NCBI GenBank assembly: GCA_030529305.1
Contig: JAUMXD010000092.1
Span: 1 to 5,416, forward strand
Reading direction: 5' to 3'
Length of the DNA stretch: 5,416 nt
Source: Allobrachymonas sp.
GTDB lineage: Bacteria; Pseudomonadota; Gammaproteobacteria; Burkholderiales; Burkholderiaceae
Position 1 is the first letter of the stretch, and each line of letters begins with the position of its first letter. Position numbers and translations under genes: made by a program. The notes under the pieces are model-generated. The model made no database searches. It worked only from the letters and a program-made list of their open reading frames with translations, and was not told the origin of the DNA. Shown here one piece after another: positions 1-5,416 of this stretch.

Positions 1-97
1 CGTTCAACAGTGTGCGCGGCAAGGGGCTGAGTTGAAACACCAGCGCGCCTGCCTTGTGGCCTAGCCCTTGCAGGGCGGGTTCGATGAATTCGCGCTC
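1..97 (-). pseudogene. Fragment resembling a DUF72 (YecE-like) protein
   Basis: On the minus strand, reading from 97 down to 1, the frame gives EREFIEPALQGLG followed by HKAGALVFQLSPLPRTLLN, and it continues off the left edge. The pattern 'FxxPALxGLGxKxGxLxFQLxPLP' is what I associate with the DUF72 family, where a conserved 'LG-K-G-LLFQ-PP' strand lies in the first third of a TIM-barrel-like protein. Only about 32 residues are visible, with no start codon. The preceding residues in the same frame belong to a different family (helicase tail), so this is a fragment joined to something else rather than an intact gene start. The assignment is from memory of the family pattern and is moderate at best. 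Confidence 0.45.
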
Positions 98-276
98 GGC
101 GGCGTGCACCAGGGCGTTGCAGTTGACGCATTCTTTGACGGGGCGACGCTGACGCCTTCGCCTTTTTCGCTTTTGGACCTGATCCTGATTTGGTCGATGG
201 GGTCGTGCCGCTCGACGTTGCCAGCGAAATCCAGCACCAGGGTGTTCTCCTTGCTGGGGTGTTTGCGCAAGCCGCG
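98..276 (-). pseudogene. Frameshifted C-terminal fragment of a DEAD/DEAH (SF2) helicase
   Basis: On the minus strand, 276 to about 143 reads RGLRKHPSKENTLVLDFAGN and then VERHDPIDQIRI. This matches the end of motif VI (GRGLR) and the 'LVLDFAGNxxRHGPID' segment of superfamily II helicases common in prophages. In those proteins a Cys-rich knuckle of the form 'APVKEC..C..LVHAA' follows. Here it appears one frame away, as VKECVNCNALVHAA at 139-98, so a single base appears to be missing between 'VAP' and 'VKEC' near 139-143. The remaining Cys pair and C-terminus are absent because the sequence switches to the DUF72-like piece. There is no upstream helicase core: beyond 276 the minus-strand frame continues only as antisense of the forward gene. 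It is therefore a non-functional remnant or part of a chimeric junction. Confidence 0.6.
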
Positions 277-3200
277 CAAATTGCCACCACGGCCACAGGG
301 GCGATCAACGCCATTTCCAACGCAGGCGATGCGCGCGGTGATGCATTCGAAGACATCAAGAGCGCCTTGGTGCAGCAGGGCGTTGCGCCGGAAGTGGCCG
401 AAGAAATCGCCCTGAAACAGTCGCTGCCATCGGCAGCGGTTGGCGGTCTGGCGGGCTACCTGGGTGGCAAGACGGGCTTGGAAAGCGCGGTCATGGCCAA
501 GGATGCGGCCAGGCAGGGCGCGGGTTCGATAGCCCGGCAGGCGCTGAAGGCGGGCGCGCAACCGGCGGCCAGCGAAATGCTGGGCGAGTTGCCCGAGGAA
601 GTGTTGCCCCAGGTGGCCACGAACCTGATGGCCATGCAGCACGATGGCCGCAGCGTTGCGCAGGACGTGGGCCGCACCATGGCCGAAACCATGATTGGCG
701 CGGGGCCAGGCGCTGTGCTGGCTGGCGGCGCTGGCGCGCGCAACGAGTATGTGGCCCAGCGTGCTGCACAGATGCAGCTTGCGCCTGAAAGCGCGCCAGC
801 AGGGCAAACGCCCGCTGCCGCGCCTGTGCTTGAGCAAGCTGCCACCGCGCCAGCTGCTGCGCCAGTACCTCAAAAGCCCCAACCCCACCCCACCGTGCAG
901 GCGGCCGATGCCGTGGTGCGCGAGTTGGCGCTGGAAAACGGCGTGCCGCTGGAAACCGTTTTGCCGCCATCGGCCATCGACCCCGTGAAAGAGGCGCGCG
1001 CAGCCGAGTTGAGCATGCGCGCCATGGACGGCGAGATGGCGGCGACCGAGCAGGCAGAGTTGGCCGCCTTGCAGCAGGAAATGGCCGCCCGGCTTGAAAT
1101 GCCGCAAGCCACAGGAGAAAACGAACATGGCGCTGAAACCGACCAAGCGCAGCCGACAGCAGCGCAAGGAACAGAATGGCAACAAGCACCGCAAGGCGCG
1201 CCTGTTTCAGCAGTAGATCAATCTCCTCAAAACGCTTCTGAAATCGAGGCAAACCAGCATCAGGCTGTGGAGCAATCGCCAGCCGAAGAGGCGCCGCAAT
1301 TCAATCGCAGCGCCATGAAGGACATTGAGGCCAATATCCGCAGGGGGCGGGAGGCGCTAGCGCATGCAATTACAGAAAAAACATCCGTGCATCGAGCCAT
1401 GTTCCGCAATGGCTTGGGGTGGGTGGATTTTGTCTGGGGGGATGAGGGGCGCGTAAAAGCCAGCGGCAAAACCAGTGGGGCAATGGGGCTGGCCCACATT
1501 CTTGAGGCGCGCCAACGCAAGGATGGGATGAGCGAGCCTCAAGTCATGCGCCTGCTGGATGGCGTTGTTTCAGCCATTGCGCAAGGCAAAGAGGTGCGAC
1601 GCTATGAGTTTGGCAACGCTGAAAAGCTGATTGTGGCGCACGAGGGGGTAGAGGCCATTTTGACCAGAAACAAGGGCAGCAATGCCTGGGTGCTTTCTGG
1701 CTGGGAAATGAAAACACCCTCTCATGCAGGAAGGGCCGGATACGTTGCGCCTTCCGCTACCGCCTTGCAGCCTACAACGGCCCAGCTTCAAGGGGGAGAG
1801 GGTGATGCCTCTATTGTGCCTGCGCTAAATGATGACAGTCAAGTGCGCCAGCGGCAGGACGATGTTGAAAGCCGCGCAGGCGGCAAGCAAGAAGGCGGAC
1901 AAGAAGGCGTAGAGAGCGCGCCGCGGTTCAACCGCAGCGAAACCACGCAGCAAGCCTACGAGCAACGCATTGACGCGCTGTTTGCGGGGGCCAAGCCCAA
2001 TCGAATCGGGGTTCGCATACTGGATCGTTCAGATGTTTTGGGTTTGCTGGGGCACGCTGACAAGCCCGTTTTGATTGCTGAATCCAAGGTTGTTCAAGGG
2101 CAAGCCAATCACCCGAGAATCACGGCGGAAGTGTGGAAAAAAATTCCGCAATGGCTTGACGCGCCTGCCGCCGTTTTTGAAAGCGATACCGATGGCGGGC
2201 TGGTGTTCCTTGCCCCGGAGACAATTTACGGCAGCCCCGTGTCATTGATCGTTTTGCCTGATAAGGATGGGCGCAATTCCCTGGGGGTGCATCTGCTGCT
2301 CAACGCATACGATCGGTCACGCTCTACGCCTTTTGGGCGCTGGGTGCGCGATGGGTTGCTGAAATACGTTGACCAAAAGAAATTCCCGGCTCTATTTGAA
2401 TCGGTGGCCGGGCGACGATTGCCTGGTACAGCGCTTCAAAACAAGCCGGGAACGAGCAGGATTTTAACAGAGAAAAACCTGGCTGGGTGGCGCAAAGAAA
2501 ATGCGCCGCAGTTCAATCGGGCGGAAGATGCGGACGATGACATCCGCTTCCAACGCGCCTGGCACGGCACACCGCATCGCGGCATCGAAAAAACGGGCTT
2601 TCAGCTCAACAAGATCGGCACGGGTGAAGGCGCGCAGGCGTATGGCTGGGGGATGTACTTTGCCAGCCAGAAAGAGGTGGCGGAGGAGTACCGCAAGAAG
2701 CTTTCCAATGGATGGATGGATGGTAATGGGCAGTCATTCAATACAGATGACGTGCTGCCCAGCGTGAAAAACGTGTTGGCTGCAAAAGGCTTGAATGCCG
2801 CTATCAAGGAAGCGCAGCTCATATCAATGCAAGGCGGGCCGTTTGCCAAGCGTGCCAAAGATAGCATGGAGATTTTGCAAGCCGCCAAGGCGGCGGGAGG
2901 ATTGAAAAAATCCAAAGGCCAGCTCTACAAAGTAGAGGTTCCAGAAGATTCTGATTTGTTGGATTGGGACAAGCCTCTACATGAACAGCCACAGAAGGTG
3001 CAAGAGGCAATTGAGCAAACTGTTGCAGAGCTTCCAGTCAGCTTGTTGGCTCGACATGCCAACGCGGATTCAACGCTGACCGGTAGAGGGCTGATGCAAG
3101 GGATAAGAGATGCTTTTGCGCAAGACGTGCTGGATAACACGCAATTCTGGGGCAGTAATGAGCAAAAGGTCAGTCAATATCTGAACAGCCTGGGCATCCC

Positions 3201-5416
3201 CGGCCTGCGCTATCTGGATGGCAACAGCCGCACCGATGGCGAGGGCAGCCATAACTACGTGATCTGGGATGAAAACCTGCTGACGCCAGAAGCAGCCGAG
3301 ATCACGCCCATGTACAGCCGCAGCGAAACAACCAAGGCGGCTTACGAGCAGCGCATTGATGAGTTGTTTGCGGGTGAAAAACCTAGATCGCAGGGCGTCA
3401 GGGTGCTGGATCGCTCCGATATGTTGGGCTTGCTGGGCATGGGTGATGGCCCGGTACATGTGGTTGAAAGCAAGGTGGAGCAGGGTAGGTACAACCACGG
3501 GCTTACGGCCACAGACTGGAAGAAGGTGCCCGAATGGTTGGATAACCCGGCCGCCGTGTTTGATTCCGATACGCAGCCAGGGCGACTGGTGTTCATTGCG
3601 CCTGAGCTTGTGCGCGGCTCGCCTGTGCGCATGATTATCGACCCCCGCCCGGATGGCAAAGGCGTCAACCTGTTGATTAACGCTTATGACGCGGAGCGCA
3701 ATCCATTTGCGCGCTGGATCAACGATGGTTTGCTGCGCTATGTGGACACAAAGAAAACGACCCCTGGAGCCAAGTCGTTCCAGTCGCGATTGACTGGGCT
3801 GCCTGACAACAGAGGTCGTGGTAATTCCGCCGATGTTTTGTCTCGTGCTGGGCTCCAATTGCCCAGGAAAGAGATGCAAAACAAGCCGGGAATGCCCAAG
3901 ATTCTAACCGAAAAGAATCTGGCCGGGTGGCGAAAAGACCAGTCCCTGTTGTCTAATCGAAGCTCTGACACAGCAGGAGCGACCCATGACAACCGAATCA
4001 TTCGAGACGATTCGCCAGATACTCAAAGAGCTGTCGGCCTGCTCAACCGATACTTTGAAGGCCGAGGCGGAGATGCACATTCTTTTCATGGAGTGCGCAC
4101 CGAGGGAATCGATTCGGTCGTTCCACTTGCGCAGGCATTTGGCGCAAAAGTTGTGGGAATTCAGATCAGAGAAGGCCTCACAGCCCGGCAGCTCAGCGTT
4201 ATCGAACGATTTAACGGAGCAAGATATCAAGGCTATATATACCTCAATGCAGCAACCAACCGGCCCCATCTGGCCGTCCTAGGCCATGAGATGGCGCACG
4301 AGATGCGCGCCAAGCGCCCGGATTTGTACGACCGGATGGTGGATGCCATCACCCCCTATATCAGGCACAAGGAGTACGGGTACTGGGCATTCAATGATGT
4401 GGTGGCCAAGGATGTAAAAGACCTTGACAAGAAGCAGGAAGAATTCATCGGCGAGGTGCTTTCCGATGGCTTCATGGAGCCTGAGTTCTGGCGGGCGCTG
4501 GGCAAGAAGAACAAGCAGTTGCTGGTGCAGGTGCAGAACTTCCTGGCGCGCATGCTGCAAAAGATTGCGGCCACGGTGGGCTACACCCGCAAGACAGAAG
4601 CCTACCTGACGGATTACGAGCGGGTGATGCAGATCGCCGGCGAGGTGATGGGCGAGTACGGGCTGGATCAGGGCAAGTTCCACCGGATGGCGGGGATTGA
4701 TCTTGCGCCCCTGCGCAACAATCCGATATACAGCCGCAGTGCCAGCACGCAGCAAGCGTATGAACAGCGCATCGATGAACTGTTTGCGGGGGAGAAGGCG
4801 CAAGCAGGCACGCGCGTGCTGGATCGCTCAGACCTGATGGGGATGTTGGGCTACCCCGATGTGCCCTTGATACTGAATGAGGCGCACTTGCGCGATGGAT
4901 TGACTCATCATCCCGAGATGACTGCAGCAGCCTGGAAAAAGGTGCCGCAGTGGCTGGACAACCCGGCGCTGGCGTATGGCAGCCTTGATCCGAAACACCC
5001 AAACCGGGTGGTGGTGATTGCGCCCGAGAAATTGGCTGGTTACCCCGTGGTGATGGCGGTGGAGCCAAACCCGCAGCCCACAGGGGGGCGTTCGGGCCCG
5101 ACAGGCAAGGAACAATTGCTGGTGACGGTATTTGCCAAAACCTCTGGCGGCATACCTGTGGCGCGTGCCATGCAGGAAAACAAGCTGCTGTACGTGGACA
5201 AAACAAAAGCCCCTGAAATCGACGGTGGCGGTGGGGGCCAATTCCCCACGCGCGCCTATCAAAATCAAGGGCGAGCCAAGATTCTAACCGAGAAAAACCT
5301 GGCCGGATGGCGCAGGGAGAATGCGCCACAGTTCAGCCGGAAAGAAGGACAAGGCAAGGCAGGCAAGGACAAGACGCCGCCGCAACAGTGGACGCTTGCC
5401 ACGCCCGGACGGCTGG
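139..5416 (+). CDS. Giant multidomain phage/mobile-element polyvalent protein, partial at both ends
   Basis: Frame 1 has no stop codon from 139 to the right edge (1,759 codons); the last in-frame stops are TGA at 124 and 136. I translated it line by line and found no break. Domain order, with codon 139 as residue 1: Ala/Gly-rich helices (about 42-214), Pro/Ala/Gln linker (215-385), BECR-nuclease-like (392-529), MuF_C-like copy 1 (601-794), ADP-ribosyltransferase (795-1054), MuF_C-like copy 2 (1063-1274), HExxH zincin (1275-1528), MuF_C-like copy 3 (1535-1734), linker. Such chains are known as polyvalent proteins of phages and conjugative elements, thought to be delivered with the DNA and to act on the host early. 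The true start is not visible: the first in-frame ATG is at 493, inside the helical segment, and in-frame GTG at 205 and 259 lack a clear Shine-Dalgarno. Everything left of about 259-285 is probably foreign sequence read through by chance. The 3' end lies outside the window. Confidence 0.93.
262..780 (+). other. Ala/Gly-rich helical N-terminal segment of the polyvalent protein
   Basis: This part starts FAQAAQIATTATGAINAISN and is dominated by Ala, Gly, Val and Leu in amphipathic-helix patterns. It includes a Gly-rich stretch around 436-465 (VGGLAGYLGG) and a segment at 568-630 reading ASEMLGELPEEVLPQVATNL. A Gly/Ala-rich, weakly hydrophobic stretch (MIGAGPGAVLAGGAGA) follows at 691-738. Similar 'E-LPEE--Q-A-NL ... 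GAG-GA--GG' helices are frequent in large phage proteins that are ejected with the DNA or contact membranes. No signal peptide or firm transmembrane helix is seen and I assign no enzymatic role. Confidence 0.55.
781..1290 (+). other. Low-complexity Pro/Ala/Gln/Glu-rich linker
   Basis: This part of the large frame is poor in hydrophobic core residues. It contains PAGQTPAAAPVLEQAATAPA and PVPQKPQPHPTVQ, then a short predicted helical stretch (about 901-1098, e.g. VVRELALENGVPLETV) rich in Ala, Glu and Gln, then a Gln/Ala/Glu-rich tail to the first FNRS tag at 1300-1311. It most likely separates the helical N-terminus from the first enzymatic domain. No recognised domain was found. Confidence 0.7.
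1312..1725 (+). other. BECR-fold (barnase/EndoU/ColicinE5-D/RelE-like) nuclease-like domain
   Basis: After the PQFNRS tag comes an N-terminal helix (AMKDIEANIRRGREALAHAI). The core then runs VHRAMFRNGLG, WVDFVWG (ending at 1440), a Gly/Lys-rich loop, GLAHILEARQRKDGM (from 1486), a helix LLDGVVSAIAQGKEV, strands RRYEFGN and KLIVAHEGVEAIL, and a last strand WVLSGWEM ending near 1710. The order 'G-xDFxWG ... GxxHIxE+R ... xxxIxxGxx ... W-LxxWE' is the pattern I associate with phage PBECR-type domains, predicted RNases attached to polyvalent proteins. The His at 1495-1497 is a catalytic candidate. It would act on host RNA, but that is family-level inference. A disordered Gly/Gln/Glu-rich linker (about 1726-1920) follows. 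The exact PBECR subfamily is uncertain. Confidence 0.6.
1939..2520 (+). repeat. MuF_C-like module, copy 1 of 3
   Basis: The module opens right after PRFNRS (1921-1938) with the helix AYEQRIDALFAG. It continues GVRILDRSDVLGLLG, IAESKVVQGQANHP (His at 2110-2112), WKKIPQWLDAPAAVFESDT, GLVFLAPE, HLLLNAYD and WVRDGLLKYVD, and closes with NKPGTSR, ILTEKNLAGWRK (2461-2496) and ENAPQFNR. The order 'LxLLG ... KxxxxH ... LP-xLxxPxAVFxSDT ... VNxxxxxYxxx ... WxxxGLLxYV' fits the domain found at the C-terminus of phage MuF proteins, described as a predicted BECR-type RNase or related toxin domain. It is closest to copy 2: over the block GVR to QG (31 aligned residues) I count 22 identities. Third-position GC is lower here than in copy 2, suggesting that the copies did not arise by very recent duplication. 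Confidence 0.7.
2521..3300 (+). other. ADP-ribosyltransferase domain (ART-PolyVal type)
   Basis: The domain begins DIRFQRAWHGTP with His at 2563-2565. GTGEGAQAYGWGMYFA follows at 2617-2664, then KEVAEEYRKKL. It ends with GIPGLRYLDGNSR (3193-3231) and NYVIWDENLL (3253-3282). These are the conserved ends of the ART domain of polyvalent proteins: the HGT strand, the G-x-GxYF strand whose Tyr (2656-2658) pairs with the His in NAD binding, and a C-terminal strand with acidic residues near the expected catalytic position (the third catalytic residue cannot be fixed by eye). The reaction would be transfer of ADP-ribose from NAD+ to an unknown target. Between the conserved ends lies about 170 residues of Lys/Ala/Gln-rich helical sequence with clearly lower third-position GC than the flanks, possibly an exchanged or inserted part. 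Confidence 0.87.
3325..3960 (+). repeat. MuF_C-like module, copy 2 of 3
   Basis: Entered through PMYSRS (3307-3324) and AYEQRIDELFAG. The body reads GVRVLDRSDMLGLLG, VVESKVEQGRYNHG (His at 3496-3498), DWKKVPEWLDNPAAVFDSDT, GRLVFIAPELV, GVNLLINAYD and WINDGLLRYVD. The closing segment is KILTEKNLAGWRK at 3898-3936, where the usual ENAPQFNR is replaced by DQSLLSNR. This copy keeps every conserved feature I look for in the MuF_C-type fold (the His after the Lys-containing helix, PxAVFDSDT, the NAYD strand, GLLxYV), so it looks the most canonical of the three. A longer, Gly/Arg-rich loop (about 3760-3870) precedes NKPGMPK. It sits between the ART and zincin domains, so it may be a spacer or processing unit as much as an effector. 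Confidence 0.72.
3961..4722 (+). other. Zincin metallopeptidase domain with HEMAH motif
   Basis: The signature is AVLGHEMAHEMRAKRPDLYD, with HEMAH at 4285-4299 giving two zinc-binding His residues and the catalytic Glu. Just before it, a strand pair reads FNGARYQGYIYLNA, a usual lead-in to 'VLGHExxH' in phage zincins. Downstream, EEFIGEVLSDGF at 4438-4473 supplies a likely third zinc ligand (a Glu in the helix), followed by FWRAL and an amphipathic helix LLVQVQNFLARMLQKIA. Polyvalent-protein peptidases of this type are predicted to cleave host proteins or to process the polyprotein itself; the sequence does not decide which. The first part (3961-4260) has Arg codons CGA/AGA and low third-position GC, while the part from 4261 on is strongly GC3-rich, so the domain may be a hybrid. 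A second ORF overlaps the first part in frame 2. Confidence 0.85.
4741..5340 (+). repeat. MuF_C-like module, copy 3 of 3 (divergent)
   Basis: Entered by PIYSRS (4723-4740) and AYEQRIDELFAG, nearly the same as copy 2, and closed by ILTEKNLAGWRRENAPQFSR at 5281-5340. Between them are TRVLDRSDLMGMLG, a His pair in LTHHPEM (4906-4911), AAWKKVPQWLDNPALAYGS and VVVIAPEKLAGYPVVMAVEP. The 'PAAVFDSDT' block has become 'PALAYGSLD' and the 'NAYD' strand has become 'VTVFAKT', while 'GLLxYVD' survives as NKLLYVD. An added Pro/Gly-rich loop (about 5071-5109) and a GGGGG run (5224-5238) are present. This copy has diverged in its centre but not at its borders, which suggests a specialised or inactive variant, or a border-mediated exchange of the core. 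Confidence 0.65.
5341..5416 (+). other. Start of a C-terminal linker, cut by the window edge
   Basis: After the PQFSR tag the frame continues KEGQGKAGKDKTPP and QQWTLATPGRL, a Lys/Gly-rich linker. In related polyvalent proteins a 'W-L-xPxRLD-xIxxxQD' segment often leads into a large C-terminal associated domain of the LPD38 kind. The visible part ends at GRL, so the assignment is only a suggestion. Confidence 0.4.

Noticed and set aside
123..140. Two TTGACG boxes resembling -35 promoter elements
   Set aside because: No matching -10 element at proper spacing was seen, and the bases are explained by the helicase fragment on the other strand.
68..415. Forward frame-2 ORF of 115 codons starting ATG at 68
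   Set aside because: It crosses the mosaic junctions, is antisense to the DUF72/helicase fragments and then runs out of frame under the large gene; its product is Arg/Pro/Ser-rich without family features.
61..1194. Long minus-strand open frame (377 codons) under the start of the forward gene
   Set aside because: Its right part is Arg/His/Leu-rich low-quality antisense of the forward frame; only the stretch at about 143-276 has real family resemblance, and that is reported as the helicase fragment.
3070..3879. Minus-strand ORF of 269 codons opposite the second MuF_C-like module
   Set aside because: It is an antisense shadow: the forward frame here contains a continuous, family-like module homologous to two other copies.
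5078..5084. G-run that could hide a frameshift
   Set aside because: The forward frame remains open and rejoins the conserved ILTEKNLAGWR border in the same frame, so no net shift is present.
4279..5329. Several long minus-strand ORFs at 4279-4803, 4472-5329 and 4828-5268
   Set aside because: They mirror the GC3-rich part of the forward gene, where antisense stops are rare; the products are His/Arg/Ala/Pro-rich and no ribosome-binding site or motif supports them.

Overview
The window is almost entirely one giant forward-strand reading frame. Frame 1 is free of stop codons from position 139 to the right edge (1,759 codons) and neither end of the protein is in view. The frame encodes a multidomain 'polyvalent' protein of the kind made by phages, prophages and conjugative elements, in which several effector-type enzyme domains are strung together on one chain. 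No RNA gene, insertion sequence, CRISPR array, promoter or terminator could be supported.

Layout, left to right. Positions 1-276 hold two fragments on the minus strand: a piece resembling a DUF72 (YecE-like) protein, then the tail of a DEAD/DEAH-type helicase with a one-base frameshift. The large forward frame emerges from this patchwork at about 259-285. It begins with an Ala/Gly-rich helical segment (to about 780) and a Pro/Ala/Gln-rich linker (to about 1290). Then come a BECR-type (barnase/EndoU/colicin/RelE-like) nuclease-like domain (1312-1725), a first MuF_C-like module (1939-2520), an ADP-ribosyltransferase domain (2521-3300), a second MuF_C-like module (3325-3960), a zincin metallopeptidase domain with HEMAH (3961-4722), and a third, divergent MuF_C-like module (4741-5340). 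A low-complexity linker runs off the right edge.

The most unusual point is the architecture. Three homologous modules, each entered through a short F/Y-(N/S)-R-S tag and an AYEQRID(A/E)LFAG helix and each closed by ILTEKNLAGWR(K/R), punctuate unrelated effector domains like spacers in a cassette chain. Third-position GC counted by hand changes abruptly inside the ART domain and inside the zincin domain, as if domain cores had been swapped between conserved ends. A likely reading (inference) is a virion- or transfer-delivered protein that acts on host RNA or proteins after entry.

The GC-rich coding sequence, Pro/Ala/Gln linkers and the style of these modules suggest a prophage or mobile element of a betaproteobacterium (Burkholderiales, Comamonadaceae-like). 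That is recognition from memory, not a search result. No ATG or convincing ribosome-binding site marks the start of the large frame, so it is either a 5'-truncated gene joined to foreign fragments or an assembly chimera.
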